Shown one piece after another: positions 27,820-37,706 of a stretch of DNA of 64,000 nucleotides (positions are counted from its first letter, which is position 1; each line of letters opens with the position of its first letter). Position numbers and translations under genes: made by a program. Location of the stretch: assembly GCF_029263665.1 (NCBI RefSeq), contig NZ_JAJUFQ010000012.1, forward strand, positions 1-64,000, in the 5' to 3' direction. This DNA is from Halomonas sp. (GTDB taxonomy: Bacteria > Pseudomonadota > Gammaproteobacteria > Pseudomonadales > Halomonadaceae). The notes beneath the pieces are model-generated. The model saw nothing but the letters and a program-made list of their open reading frames with translations, was not told the DNA's origin and ran no database searches.

Positions 27820-28857
27820 ATGGCCAAGGTGCGAATACTGCAACAGGGCACGATTCACTGCTTTCCCGCCGGACTGAAGGACAGTGAGGGTAATTACGTC
27901 AATGTTGAAGTGTCGGCAGTGGCGTATGACGGCAAGAGCCTGATGCTGGCCAGCGACAAGCCGATTCCCGGAGAAGGGCGCTCAGCGGTGTTCAAGCTGC
28001 CACTCGATAGCCACGGGCCGGACGACTCCCGACTGGAGTATCTGACTCAGGAGCGCATCAAGAAGGCGGTGAAGTACGAGGACTTCGCACTGACCACCAA
28101 CGGTCGCTACATGATCGCGACTACCGGGTTTGACCGTATCGACGATCATTCCCACGACCTGAACGACTATAACCACCTGTTGATCTGGCCGGTTGGTGAA
28201 CCGGAGAAAGTGCAGGTGGTCGACCCCGACCCGCGTGATGGTGTGGAAGGATCGCTGGAACTGCGGCGCAAGATGACCGGTGCCGTCGGCGATCCCTACT
28301 ACAAGATCGAAGGCCTGGCCGCGATCCCCAGCGACAAGGGGGATGGCCTGCTGTTGTTCGGTATTCGCGAGCAGGGCAAGGCGCACGACGACTTCGCCTA
28401 TCAGCGCCGCGTTATCGGTGCCCATTTCATCATCAATGATGACCACAACCTGGAATTCATCGATGCACTGCACGATGTGTACAGCTTCGATCCCAGTGAG
28501 CATGCAGGCGTGCGCTACGAGTGTGCCTTGTCGAGCCTCGAGTACGATCCTTATCACGGCCAGATCTATCTACTGACCAGCTTCGAAACCGAGATCGACG
28601 GCGAAGAAGTGATTGGCGGCTACCTGTGGGTGATGTCGCTGGAAGACTTCCATGAAGGCAAGGAGCCCACCCTGGTGACGCTGGAAGACGGCACCCCGCT
28701 GGAGTTCGAGCACAAGGCAGAAGGCCTCGCGGTGCTGGATAGAGAACGGCTGTTCGTCGCCTACGACAACGACCGCAACCACCAGCTCGGCAGCGTCGAC
28801 GAGCGAGACGAGCGCCACTCCTGCGAAGCGCTGTACACCATCCTCGGCTTCGCCTGA
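27820..28857 (+). CDS. Predicted beta-propeller protein of unknown function (DUF3616-like)
   Basis: A 345-residue cytosolic protein without signal peptide or membrane span. It contains repeated blade-like segments (SLMLASDKPIPGEGRSAVFK, FALTTNGRYMIATTGFDR, YYKIEGLAAIPSDKGDGLLL, KAEGLAVLDRERLFVAYDND). The KIEGLA and KAEGLA elements resemble the esterase-like/DUF3616 propellers, where a glutamate-glycine-leucine motif starts a blade. ATG 27820 was preferred to 27808 because GGAGAAGCTC precedes it. It stands alone between the receptor and a tRNA. No substrate or pathway can be read from the sequence. Confidence 0.72.
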   Translation: MAKVRILQQGTIHCFPAGLKDSEGNYVNVEVSAVAYDGKSLMLASDKPIPGEGRSAVFKLPLDSHGPDDSRLEYLTQERIKKAVKYEDFALTTNGRYMIATTGFDRIDDHSHDLNDYNHLLIWPVGEPEKVQVVDPDPRDGVEGSLELRRKMTGAVGDPYYKIEGLAAIPSDKGDGLLLFGIREQGKAHDDFAYQRRVIGAHFIINDDHNLEFIDALHDVYSFDPSEHAGVRYECALSSLEYDPYHGQIYLLTSFETEIDGEEVIGGYLWVMSLEDFHEGKEPTLVTLEDGTPLEFEHKAEGLAVLDRERLFVAYDNDRNHQLGSVDERDERHSCEALYTILGFA

Positions 28858-29027
28858 GCCTCATGTGAGCTGAAGAGAAAGCCTGGTGCCCTGTGCAAGA
28901 TAAGAAAAGTTGCCGGATCATGACCTTGCACACTGGAAGCGCCAGGCAGCTTTGGGTATTATATCGCCCGCGTCGAGTTGCCAGGCTGATCAACAGCCCG
29001 GCAACCACCGCACCTTCCTCGCAAGAC

Positions 29028-29104
<77 letters not shown>

Positions 29105-29134
29105 CCGCTTTATAGCAAGCTTCACGACCTCCTC

Positions 29135-29163
29135 TAGAGCAGGGGATTATGAGTCCCTTGGTC
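29135..29163 (+). repeat. 29-base copy of tRNA anticodon arm with the loop inverted
   Basis: Positions 29135-29163 repeat tRNA positions 29048-29076 exactly (TAGAGCAGGGGA...TCCCTTGGTC) except that the 7-base loop CTCATAA is replaced by its reverse complement TTATGAG. It is too short to be a tRNA and has no acceptor or T-arm. It sits 30 bases past the tRNA, where an integration-site remnant would be expected. Confidence 0.8.
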
Positions 29164-29222
29164 CAGTGCTATTGTCCCTTGAGCTGTTGATACTTCTTGG
29201 TCCTTGCACCAGAGATGGCCGA

Positions 29223-29507
29223 ATGGATAGAAACGCCATACTGCAGCGGCTCCACGACCACCTGTCGACACCGATCACGGAATTTGATGTCGAGACGCTC
29301 GCGCTTTTGGCTCCTTTGCCCGTGGCGAGGGAAGATAGCGATATTGATATCCTGATCAGCTTCAAGCGCCCAGCGACTTCTGCACGCTACTTCGGCCTGC
29401 AGTTCTATCTCGAAGACCTGTTACACCATCCTATTGATCTGGTGACGGACAAGGCCTTGCGGCCGGAGTTAAGATCATATATCGAGCGAGAGGCTTTGCA
29501 TGTCTGA
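29223..29507 (+). CDS. mntA: MntA-like nucleotidyltransferase antitoxin with scrambled GSX motif
   Basis: A 94-residue minimal nucleotidyltransferase (MNT) of an HEPN/MNT toxin-antitoxin pair. Intact members chemically modify and silence the HEPN toxin using a GS...SDID active site. Here SDIDILISF and the C-terminal half are normal, but the preceding residues read LLAPLPVAR. Reading from 29306 in another frame gives FGSFARGE, the expected motif. A missing T in the run at 29305-29308, plus a second frame change near the G-run at 29329-29331, would explain it. The protein thus keeps its frame at both ends but lacks the catalytic glycine-serine. It overlaps the HEPN gene by 8 bases. The longer frame from 29166 lacks a ribosome site. 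Confidence 0.75.
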   Translation: MDRNAILQRLHDHLSTPITEFDVETLALLAPLPVAREDSDIDILISFKRPATSARYFGLQFYLEDLLHHPIDLVTDKALRPELRSYIEREALHV

Positions 29508-29964
29508 TGGCTCACACAAGCGAGAGTGGCGCTTCTATATCGACGATATGATCGGCTTCGCACGAAAGGTGCAATCCTATACCGATGGTCTAGAGCAACA
29601 GAGCTTTATTTCCAATGACCTCATCTACGATACTGTGCTGCGCAACCTCGAGCTAATTGGGAAAGCTGCGACTCGAGTACCCAATGACATACGGCTGAAG
29701 CATACTGAAGTACCTTGGCGCATGATTATCGCGCCGCGCAACCGCCTAGCACATGCATACCTCGGCATTGATGATGTCACCATCTGGAGCATTATTCAGG
29801 ACAACATTCCAGAGCTTCAGGAGACGTTAGAGAAGATCAATGCCGTGAATAGTAGAGTAGGGACGAGGATGGAAAGCAGGGTCCCTAGGCTAGTGGATAT
29901 GTCGATGCACGTGCTGAGCTGGTATACGATATACGGGGAGAGGATTTGGTCAGAAACTCGATAG
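29500..29964 (+). CDS. hepT: HepT-like HEPN-domain toxin (DUF86)
   Basis: A 154-residue alpha-helical HEPN ribonuclease toxin. The catalytic RX4HXY motif is intact as RNRLAHAY near residue 86, and the upstream helix DLIYDTVLRNLELIGKAATRVP is typical of DUF86 proteins. In characterised pairs MntA adenylylates the tyrosine of this motif to block tRNA or mRNA cleavage. About 35 C-terminal residues (from NAVNSRVG) extend beyond the usual family end and look unrelated, perhaps through loss of the original stop. The toxin appears intact while its antitoxin has a damaged active site, so either the toxin is tolerated or the pair is non-functional. Confidence 0.84.
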   Translation: MSDGSHKREWRFYIDDMIGFARKVQSYTDGLEQQSFISNDLIYDTVLRNLELIGKAATRVPNDIRLKHTEVPWRMIIAPRNRLAHAYLGIDDVTIWSIIQDNIPELQETLEKINAVNSRVGTRMESRVPRLVDMSMHVLSWYTIYGERIWSETR

Positions 29965-30161
29965 AATGCATAACGCTAATATATTTCAGAGCGTTTCGTG
30001 CTATGACTGTTAAGACAATTTAACACAACGACTTGGAAGTAACGGTAGGTATTGAAGCGAGAGCGATGATCTCGTTCGGATTGGAAGTGAATGTTGAAGT
30101 TAATGCGAAAGCCGTAATGGAGATGATCATGGAAAATCTGATCGTATTTACTACATGCGTT

Positions 30162-30288
30162 TGGTGCGGGGTGGCGTTTCTGCGGGCCTGGTGGGACACT
30201 TCCAATCCGAGCGAGGGATCAGCAACTGTGAATTGCCTGCCAGATCCAAGAGAGACGAGAGGAGGTTCGATTCCTTCTCCCCGCACCA
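30162..30288 (+). other. tRNA-like segment bounded by a 10-bp perfect inverted repeat
   Basis: TGGTGCGGGG at 30162-30171 pairs exactly with CCCCGCACCA at 30279-30288. The right end has a T-arm (GGAGG TTCGATT CCTTC) and a terminal A-CCA, as in a tRNA, and the left end can form most of the acceptor stem. The 123-base body is far too long for a normal tRNA and I could not place a convincing anticodon arm. It may be a tRNA pseudogene with an insertion, or an attachment-site relic. Confidence 0.45.
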
Positions 30289-30568
30289 TGTTGAATGCGG
30301 AGTTTAGCTGCAACGTTTAGCAAGGCTCTGCATAGCGATGTCTTTTTCGCTGCTACTTTACCTCCACGACATAGGCGCATGTGCTAGAGGTTTTACACAT
30401 ACATGGAAGAGTATTGCACGATAAAAATTGACACATATCAATGCAATGCCCAAGGGAATGCTGATTTTGAGCTCCAGGCCGTCTGGTAAGGCAGGAAAAT
30501 GAACGGCAATGTCAGGTGGCATGTCGGAGTATGGCAGGCCAGTAAGCCCCTTCTCCTATGATTCTCTA

Positions 30569-30613
30569 GTGTTCGCTGCATTGTATCGATCTGCTATCAT
30601 GCAGCCTAAACAC
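30569..30613. promoter_or_regulatory. Extended inverted repeat upstream of WYL regulator remnant
   Basis: GTGTTcGCTGCAT and ATGCAGCctaAACAC form an interrupted inverted repeat with a 17-base spacer. BrxR/CapW-type WYL regulators bind such repeats upstream of their own genes. The regulator here is decayed, so the site may be an orphan operator. Confidence 0.35.
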
Positions 30614-30671
30614 TATCTACTAGGTTGTGCTCAGTAGGGCACACGGACTGCCAGGCTAGGGAGCCCCGCTG

Positions 30672-31190
30672 GTGCCCAACGTCGCAAAGCCCAAGCATGC
30701 TCTACAGCATGAGGCGCTACCTTTGCTTTCTAGTGGTGAGATAGAGCGCGGGATTGCGCCGCACCCTCTGGTCGACAACGGCTTACGTTGGCACGTGCGG
30801 GCCTTTGATCACCACATTGGTGAGTTTCGCAACTTCGTCTTCACGCGCCTTCTGATAGTTTCAGTGCTCGAGCAGATCGTTGCTCTGGAGCATGAGAGTC
30901 GGCTGTATGACCGACGGTGGAACCGATTCGTCGAACTCGAGTTGATCCCGCACCCCAATCTTCGTGCCCCCAAGCTATCAAGTGCGATTACGGCATGCAG
31001 CTAGGCAAGTTGACTGTGGAGCTTTGTACCGCATCGGCCGGTTACCTGTTGTGTCGACGGAATATCAACTGCTCGTTCGATTACTCCCTACAAGGAGTGG
31101 GGCTTCGTTAGCTCTGGCTAATTCACCGGCTCTGTATGGGGTTAAGAATCGTCAGTTGGTACCTGAGTACGATCAGATTGAACCGGAATA
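30672..31190 (+). pseudogene. Decayed WYL-domain transcriptional regulator (BrxR/CapW-like)
   Basis: Three reading frames in a row carry successive parts of one WYL-domain regulator. The first (30672-31004) has PHPLVDNGLRWHVRAFD and EFRNFVFTRLL; the second (about 30975-31085) has AIKCDYGMQLGKLTVELCTA and AGYLLCRRN; the third (to 31190) has [19 protein letters not shown]. These are in the correct order for the WYL domain and its C-terminal extension. The N-terminal winged helix-turn-helix is missing. WYL regulators of this type repress BREX, CBASS and other defence operons, and this one lies directly before a defence operon. At least two frameshifts and loss of the DNA-binding part make it non-functional. 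Confidence 0.8.
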
Positions 31191-31216
31191 ACACGCCTTC
31201 GTGCGGAGGGAACTGC

Positions 31217-34200
31217 ATGTTGAAGTTGGAAGACATCAAGCAGGACGCTCAGGTCCGCGGTATCAGACCCGATGAGGTGGTCCGGGTCGTGGCAGTGGTG
31301 CCAGTGGGTACCGATGCGCTGACTGTCTACTTTAAGGACAGTCAGGGTGCTGTACACGAACAGATGTTGTTCCGTGACAATGAGCCTACTCTCTCACTGG
31401 CCGAAGCCGGCCGACCTTGGGCTTTCGATGCTCCCGGCGCCGACTTCAAGCTGGGCCTTGAAGCCTATCGTATCAGCCAGGCAGCACTGTTTGACCCCAT
31501 GATGGCGGTACACACTTCCAATGTAGAACCTCTGCCCCACCAGATTTCCGCCGTGTATGAGGCGATGCTGCCTCGCCAGCCGTTGCGCTTCGTGCTGGCT
31601 GATGACCCCGGTGCTGGCAAAACTATCATGGCGGGTCTGTTGATCTGTGAGTTGCTGATGCGTGCCGATGCCAAACGCATCTTGATCGTCTCGCCTGGTG
31701 GGCTCACCGATCAATGGCAGGATGAACTGCTGGAGAAGTTCGGTGTGCAGTTCGAGATCTTCAGCCGTGAAAAGCAGGAACAGTGCGCTTCAGGGAATTA
31801 CTTTGGCGAGCAAGATCTGTTGATCTGCCGTCTTGATCAGCTATCGCGTAACGAGCAGTACCAGGAAAAGTTAGCCAGCACTGAGTGGGATCTGATCATC
31901 GTCGATGAAGCGCATAAGCTGTCGGCCAACTACTTCGGCAACAAGATCAACAAGACCAAGCGGTTCCAGCTTGGTGAGTTGCTGGGCTCAGTTACCCGCC
32001 ACTTCCTACTAATGACGGCTACGCCTCACAATGGCAAGGAAGAGGATTTTCAGATCTGGTTATCGCTGATCGATAGTGATCGCTTCTATGGCAAGTTCCG
32101 CGAAGGTGCCCACAAAGTCGATGTTTCTGACATGATGCGGCGCATGGTTAAGGAGGAACTGCTCAAGTTTGACGGTACCCCGTTGTTTCCTGAACGCCGA
32201 GCCTACACAGCCAACTATGACCTCTCCGACGCTGAAGCTGAGCTTTACGAGGAGGTTACTGACTATGTCCGTAACGAGATGAATCGTGCCGATGCACTTT
32301 CCGGAAAGCGTAAGGGCACGGTAGGCTTTGCGCTGACCCAGCTGCAACGGAGGCTAGCCTCCAGCCCTGAGGCGATCTACCAATCTCTCAAGCGTCGTCG
32401 GCGCAAGCTGGAAGATAAGCTCAGCGAGATGAAGCTCATGGCTCGCGGTGAGTCTGCAAGGGAAAACAAGGTCTCCTCTACCTTAGGGACCTATGTGGTT
32501 CAGAAACAGGTCGAACTGCCCGAGAATCTCGATGAACTGGATGAAGAACTGAGCGCAGAAGAGTACGAGCTTTATGCTGAACAGGTAGTGGATCAAGCTA
32601 CTGCTGCTGAGACGGTGCCGGAGCTGGAAGCTGAAATCGTAGGCCTCAAGGGGCTGGAGGAGAAGGCTTCACAGTTGGTGGCGACGGGTAACGACCGCAA
32701 GTGGGAGGAGCTTTCTTACCTACTGCAAGACCGTCCAGAGATGTACACCACTGGCGGCAGCCGCCGCAAGCTCATCATCTTTACTGAGCACAAGGACACC
32801 CTGAACTACCTGGTAGATAGAATTCGTAGCCTGCTAGGGCGGCCTGAAGCAGTGATTACTATCTATGGTGGGACCAGTCGTGATGAGCGCCGTAAGGCCC
32901 AGGAACAGTTTCGCAATGACCCCGATGTACTCGTGCTAGTGGCTACCGATGCTGCGGGAGAGGGCGTCAACCTTCAGAACGCCAACTTGATGGTCAACTA
33001 CGATTTGCCCTGGAACCCCAACCGCCTGGAGCAGCGTTTTGGCCGTATCCACCGTATCGGCCAGACAGAGGTCTGTCATCTTTGGAACCTGGTCGCTAAT
33101 GAGACTCGAGAAGGTGCCGTGTTCCAGAAGCTGTTTGACAAGCTGGAGGTGGAGAAGAACGCACTGGGGGGCAAGGTTTTTGACATCCTTGGAGAAGCCT
33201 TCGAAAACACTTCACTCAAGGACTTGCTTGTAGAAGCGATCCGTTATGGCGAGTCTGAGGAGGTCAAGTCTCGTCTGGAACAAGTCATTGAAGGCGCTCT
33301 GAATACCGATCATCTACGAGAAATTATCCGTCGCAACGCCTTGGTTGAGCAGCATATGGGGTTGGAGGAACTCTATGCGGTCAAGGAAGAAATGGAGAAG
33401 GCTGAAGCACGTAAGCTGCAGCCTTACTTTATTCGAGCCTTTTTTACTGAGGCTTTCCATGGGTTACGTGGTGAGCTGCGTTCTCGTGAACCGGGCCGCT
33501 ACGAGGTTCGCCATGTACCTGCAGCGATTCGCGAGCGCGACCGAGTAATTAGCGAGAGTCGTACCCCAGTGCTCAAGAAATACGAACGCATCTGCTTCGA
33601 GAAAGAGCAAGTACGCCTCGCGGGCAAGCCCATGGCTGATCTGATCCATCCCATGCACCCACTAATGCGCGCTACCACTGATCTAGTGTTGCAAGCCCAT
33701 CGTGGCAAGCTCAAACAGGGTGCTGTTCTAGTGGACCCTAATGACGATGGCATCGAGCCTAAGGTGCTGTTTATGGTCGACCACACGGTGCGTGAGATCG
33801 AAGGGAAAAGCAGTCGTTCACCGCGGGTAGTATCGCGTCGCCTGCAATTTGTGGAGATTGACGAGCAGGGTAGAGCGATCCATGCCGGGTGGGCACCACA
33901 CCTGGATTTACATCCCATCGATGAACACGACCTAGGGCTGGTACAGGATGTGCTTAAGGCACCATGGGTCACCGGTGACCTGGAAGCTTTGGCACTCAAT
34001 CATGCCGTGCAGGCCTTGGTGCCTGAACACTTCAGTGAGGTGAAGGGAAGAAGGGAGCGCCACGCCGACAAAGTGCTCAACGCAGTCAACGAGCGGCTGG
34101 TCAAAGAGATCAACTACTGGTCCGACCGCTACATTAAGCTTACCGACGATATGAAAGCCGGCAAGCAGCCGCGCATGCAGCCAGAGATGGCACGACGGCG

Positions 34201-34768
34201 TGTCGATGAACTGACCGAGCGCCTCAACCAGCGCCGCCGTGAGCTCGATGCCATGAAGCAAGTGGTCTCCAGCACCCCAGTGGTGATCGGCGGTGCCTTG
34301 GTGATTCCTCGTGGCCTGCTGGCCGAGCGCAAGGGCGAGACTCAGTTCAGTGTCGATACCCAATCCCGCACCCGCATCGAGCAGTTCGCCATGCAGGCGG
34401 TAATGGATGCCGAGCGCGACATGGGCCACCAGGTGTTCGACGTGTCCGATCAGAAATGTGGCTGGGACGTGACCGCTCGTCCGCCGGCTAACCCGGACGG
34501 CTCGATCCTGCCCGACCGGCATATCGAGGTGAAGGGCCGGGCCAAGGGGCAAAGTACCATCACCGTTTCACGCAACGAGATCATCTACGGCCTCAATCAG
34601 GCCGACAAATTCTGGCTGGCCATCGTCATTGTGGATGGCGATAGCGCCGAGGGGCCCCACTACGTGAAGAACCCCTTTACCAGCGAGCCTGACTTCGGCG
34701 TGGCCAGCATCAACTATGACCTGGGCGAGCTGCTTTCGAAAGCTGCCGACCCACAACAGACGCTATAG
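31217..34768 (+). CDS. SNF2-family helicase with C-terminal DUF3883 domain (DrmD-like)
   Basis: A 1183-residue superfamily 2 ATPase. Walker A is DDPGAGKT near residue 128, motif II DEAH (IIVDEAHKL) near 230, and the helicase C lobe has [13 protein letters not shown] and [11 protein letters not shown] near 575-620. A long helical middle follows, then a DUF3883 domain near 1060-1150 with [10 protein letters not shown], which resembles a degenerate PD-(D/E)XK fold. Length and layout match DrmD-type helicases of DISARM and related systems. The ATG at 31217 has GGAGGGAAC before it; an upstream extension overlaps the WYL remnant. First gene of the seven-gene operon; it may translocate on foreign DNA and couple to the methylase 8 bases downstream. 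Confidence 0.88.
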   Translation: MLKLEDIKQDAQVRGIRPDEVVRVVAVVPVGTDALTVYFKDSQGAVHEQMLFRDNEPTLSLAEAGRPWAFDAPGADFKLGLEAYRISQAALFDPMMAVHTSNVEPLPHQISAVYEAMLPRQPLRFVLADDPGAGKTIMAGLLICELLMRADAKRILIVSPGGLTDQWQDELLEKFGVQFEIFSREKQEQCASGNYFGEQDLLICRLDQLSRNEQYQEKLASTEWDLIIVDEAHKLSANYFGNKINKTKRFQLGELLGSVTRHFLLMTATPHNGKEEDFQIWLSLIDSDRFYGKFREGAHKVDVSDMMRRMVKEELLKFDGTPLFPERRAYTANYDLSDAEAELYEEVTDYVRNEMNRADALSGKRKGTVGFALTQLQRRLASSPEAIYQSLKRRRRKLEDKLSEMKLMARGESARENKVSSTLGTYVVQKQVELPENLDELDEELSAEEYELYAEQVVDQATAAETVPELEAEIVGLKGLEEKASQLVATGNDRKWEELSYLLQDRPEMYTTGGSRRKLIIFTEHKDTLNYLVDRIRSLLGRPEAVITIYGGTSRDERRKAQEQFRNDPDVLVLVATDAAGEGVNLQNANLMVNYDLPWNPNRLEQRFGRIHRIGQTEVCHLWNLVANETREGAVFQKLFDKLEVEKNALGGKVFDILGEAFENTSLKDLLVEAIRYGESEEVKSRLEQVIEGALNTDHLREIIRRNALVEQHMGLEELYAVKEEMEKAEARKLQPYFIRAFFTEAFHGLRGELRSREPGRYEVRHVPAAIRERDRVISESRTPVLKKYERICFEKEQVRLAGKPMADLIHPMHPLMRATTDLVLQAHRGKLKQGAVLVDPNDDGIEPKVLFMVDHTVREIEGKSSRSPRVVSRRLQFVEIDEQGRAIHAGWAPHLDLHPIDEHDLGLVQDVLKAPWVTGDLEALALNHAVQALVPEHFSEVKGRRERHADKVLNAVNERLVKEINYWSDRYIKLTDDMKAGKQPRMQPEMARRRVDELTERLNQRRRELDAMKQVVSSTPVVIGGALVIPRGLLAERKGETQFSVDTQSRTRIEQFAMQAVMDAERDMGHQVFDVSDQKCGWDVTARPPANPDGSILPDRHIEVKGRAKGQSTITVSRNEIIYGLNQADKFWLAIVIVDGDSAEGPHYVKNPFTSEPDFGVASINYDLGELLSKAADPQQTL

Positions 34769-34776
34769 GGAACCGG

Positions 34777-37698
34777 ATGACAGACATCAAATCTCCCAAG
34801 AAACTCATCGAAGTGGCGCTGCCGCTGGATGATATCAATGCTGCTGCTGCTCGCGAGAAGTCGATCCGTCACGGCCACCCTAGCACCCTGCATCTGTGGT
34901 GGGCGCGGCGCCCCCTGGCGGCAGCAAGGGCGGTGTTGTTTGCGCAGCTGGTCAACGATCCCGGCTATCAGCGCGAGCTAGGCTATGGCGTCAACAAACA
35001 GGAGGCCGAGCGTAAGCGCGAGAAGCTGTTCGATATCATCCGCGACCTTGTGAAGTGGGAGAATACCAACAACGAGGAGGTGTTGAACCGTGCTCGGGAG
35101 GCTATTTGGGAGAGCTGGCGAGAGACCTGCCATCTAAACCGTAATCACCCCCAGGCGGCGGAGCTGTTCGATCCTGAGAAACTACCGGCCTTTCATGATC
35201 CATTCGCCGGTGGTGGTGCGATCCCGCTGGAAGCCCAGCGTCTTGGGCTCGAGAGCCATGCTTCGGATCTTAACCCCGTGGCGGTGATGATCAATAAAGC
35301 GATGATCGAGATTCCACCGAAGTTTGCCGGCCAGCCGCCGGTGGGGCCGTTGCCGGAACAGGATGCAACTGGCAAAGATACCTTGCGGCCGGGCAGTGGA
35401 CTAACTGAGGACTGGTCGGGCGCCAGGGGGCTGGCTGAAGATGTTCGTCGTTACGGCCATTGGATGCATGAAGAAGCTTTCAAACGGATAGGGCACCTCT
35501 ACCAAAAGGTCAAGATAACTCCGGAGATGATCACTGAGCGACCTGACCTTGCAAAGTATGAAAACGAAGAATTGACTGTAATAGCATGGCTTTGGGTTAA
35601 AACAGTCAATAGCCCTAGCCCTGCTTTTGAAGATGTGCGGGTTCCATTGGCTTCAACCTATCTTTTGTCAAAGAAGAAGGGTGATGATCACTATGTAGAG
35701 GTGAAGGCAGACGGACGTGATTGGAGGTTCGTAGTTAGAAGAGGTGAGGCCCCTGAGAGCGCAAAAAAAGGGAACAAGCTTTCTCGTGGTGCAAATTTCT
35801 CTTGCGTAGTTTCTGGCGCCCCCATTGGGCATAAATATGTGAAAGAACAGGGTAAGCTTGGTCGCATTGGTAGCAAGCTTATGGGGATCGTGTTGCAAGG
35901 GAGGAGAGAGAGAGTCTATGTCTCACCTAGTGTTGAACACGAAGAGATTGCTAAGAGTGCAGTTCCGGACTGGGAGCCAGAGCTACCAATATCTGGGAGC
36001 ACACAGTACTTAGGTGTTAAGCCATATGGGATCGAAAAATTTTCTGAGCTATTTACAAAAAGACAGCTTGTTGCTTTAAATGAGTTTTTGCGGCTGGTTG
36101 GAGAGGTTGAGGGAAAGATTGAAAAGGATTTTAGGGATGTCAATGGAGCTGAAGATGAAGCGCCTTTGTCCATGGGTGGGCGTGGTTCAATAGCGTATGC
36201 TCAGGCAATATGCTCTTATTTGGTTTTCGCTTTAGGTAAGGTTGAAAATATTGGATCTACAGTGGCCTCTTGGATGAATGATAGGGGTGCGTTTAGGGAG
36301 ACATTTGCGAGACAAGCAATACAAATGACTTGGGACTATGCGGAAGCGAACCCTTTTGCCTCGGCTGGTGGTAGCTTTCTAACAGCTATTGATAAGGGGG
36401 CTAAGTCTATAGCTCATCTTCCAGCTAGTCAGTTTGGTAGTGCTGTTCAGTTTGATGCGACACTTCAGGATATAAGTAAGAATAAGGTGGTGTCTACTGA
36501 TCCGCCCTATTATGACAATGTTCCTTATGCAGATCTTTCTGACTTTTTCTATGTCTGGATGCGTCGTGGGCTAAGGAAGATGTGGCCGGACATTTTCTCA
36601 ACTATTGCTGTTCCAAAGTCAGAGGAGTTGGTTGCATTTGCTCATAGGCATGAAAGTCGTGATGTGGCTGAGTCCTTTTTTATGAAAGGCATGGGGGAGG
36701 CCATGAAGAAGCTTTCTTGCGAGATGCATCCAGCTACCCCCGTTACCATCTATTATGCTTTCAAACAAGTTAACGAAAGCGAGGTTGGTGCGGGTAATAC
36801 GGGATGGGAAACATTTTTGGCGGCAGTTATTGAGTCTGGCTTGGAGATTCATGGTACTTGGCCGATGAGAACCGAAGGCTCAGGTAGGCTCAGAGGGCTA
36901 AACTCGAATGCTTTAGCATCTTCCATTGTTCTTGTTTGCCGTAAACGTATGCCTGCGGCCGAGACTACATCACGCCGAAACTTTCAACGTCAACTGCGTG
37001 AAGAGATGCCTGAGGCCCTGGAAGCTATGATTGGTGGCGAGTCAGGACAGGCACCCATCGCGCCGGTGGATCTGGCTCAGGCGGCCATCGGCCCAGGTAT
37101 GGCCATCTACTCCAAGTATGAGGCGGTGCTGAATCAGGATGGCTCGCGGATGAGTGTCCACGATGCCCTGGTGTTGATCAACCGGGCGATTACCGAGTTC
37201 TTGGCGCCGGACTCCGGCAACTTCGATGCCGATACCCAGTTCTGTGCCAGCTGGTTCGACCAGTACGCCTGGAGCACCGGGCCCTTCGGTGAGGCCGATA
37301 CCTTGGCCCGTGCCAAGGGCTCTAGCGTGGATGGCATCAAGGAAGCTGGTGTTGTTGAGTCCGGCGGCGGAGATGTTCGCCTGCTCAAGTGGGGTGAGTA
37401 CGAATCGGACTGGGACCCCATCAACGACAAGCGCACTCCGGTGTGGGAAGCCTGCCACCAGATGATCCGCCGCCTGCAGAACCACGGCGAATCCGCCGCC
37501 GGCGAGCTGTTGGCCAAGATGCCGGAGAAGGGCGAGGCGATCCGTCAGTTGTCGTATCACCTCTATACCCTTTGTGAGCGTAAGAAGTGGGCCGAAGAAG
37601 CCCGCGCTTATAATGAGCTGATCGGCTCTTGGCATGCCATCGTGGCGGCGTCCCATGAGACCGGGCATTCTGGTGAACAGGTGGGCTTGGATCTTTAG
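34777..37698 (+). CDS. DUF1156 adenine-specific DNA methyltransferase (COG1743)
   Basis: A 973-residue methylase. The N-terminal DUF1156 block is clear ([20 protein letters not shown], then [19 protein letters not shown]). The SAM motif is [17 protein letters not shown] near residue 141. The catalytic motif [20 protein letters not shown] starts near 575, the DPPY form used by N6-adenine (or N4-cytosine) methylases. COG1743 proteins occur with DUF499 ATPases and helicases in defence islands. Bases about 35,500-36,950 (residues 240-725) are clearly more AT-rich than either flank, with different codon choice, while both ends match the neighbours. This suggests the central, specificity-bearing part was exchanged by recombination. 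It should mark host DNA as self. Confidence 0.9.
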   Translation: MTDIKSPKKLIEVALPLDDINAAAAREKSIRHGHPSTLHLWWARRPLAAARAVLFAQLVNDPGYQRELGYGVNKQEAERKREKLFDIIRDLVKWENTNNEEVLNRAREAIWESWRETCHLNRNHPQAAELFDPEKLPAFHDPFAGGGAIPLEAQRLGLESHASDLNPVAVMINKAMIEIPPKFAGQPPVGPLPEQDATGKDTLRPGSGLTEDWSGARGLAEDVRRYGHWMHEEAFKRIGHLYQKVKITPEMITERPDLAKYENEELTVIAWLWVKTVNSPSPAFEDVRVPLASTYLLSKKKGDDHYVEVKADGRDWRFVVRRGEAPESAKKGNKLSRGANFSCVVSGAPIGHKYVKEQGKLGRIGSKLMGIVLQGRRERVYVSPSVEHEEIAKSAVPDWEPELPISGSTQYLGVKPYGIEKFSELFTKRQLVALNEFLRLVGEVEGKIEKDFRDVNGAEDEAPLSMGGRGSIAYAQAICSYLVFALGKVENIGSTVASWMNDRGAFRETFARQAIQMTWDYAEANPFASAGGSFLTAIDKGAKSIAHLPASQFGSAVQFDATLQDISKNKVVSTDPPYYDNVPYADLSDFFYVWMRRGLRKMWPDIFSTIAVPKSEELVAFAHRHESRDVAESFFMKGMGEAMKKLSCEMHPATPVTIYYAFKQVNESEVGAGNTGWETFLAAVIESGLEIHGTWPMRTEGSGRLRGLNSNALASSIVLVCRKRMPAAETTSRRNFQRQLREEMPEALEAMIGGESGQAPIAPVDLAQAAIGPGMAIYSKYEAVLNQDGSRMSVHDALVLINRAITEFLAPDSGNFDADTQFCASWFDQYAWSTGPFGEADTLARAKGSSVDGIKEAGVVESGGGDVRLLKWGEYESDWDPINDKRTPVWEACHQMIRRLQNHGESAAGELLAKMPEKGEAIRQLSYHLYTLCERKKWAEEARAYNELIGSWHAIVAASHETGHSGEQVGLDL

Positions 37699-37706
37699 GA
37701 GGCAGC

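Larger units (their letters stand above)
29965..30671. other. Non-coding stretch between HEPN toxin and WYL remnant
   Basis: About 700 bases with no gene I believe. It holds an A/T-rich direct-repeat-like stretch near 30033-30130, a tRNA-like palindrome-bounded segment (30162-30288) and an extended inverted repeat (30569-30613). A minus-strand frame at 30020-30313 is an artefact of the tRNA-like sequence. Confidence 0.55.

Noticed and set aside
28457..29008. Minus-strand 183-codon frame overlapping the propeller gene and tRNA leader
   Set aside because: Arginine/serine-rich composition typical of a shadow frame, no family resemblance, no ribosome site.
29128..29165. Second tRNA gene
   Set aside because: Only the anticodon arm is present; there is no acceptor stem, D-arm or T-arm.
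30020..30313. Minus-strand small protein containing GEGIEPP
   Set aside because: This motif is a familiar false translation of the T-arm and acceptor of tRNA-like sequence, present here at 30162-30288.
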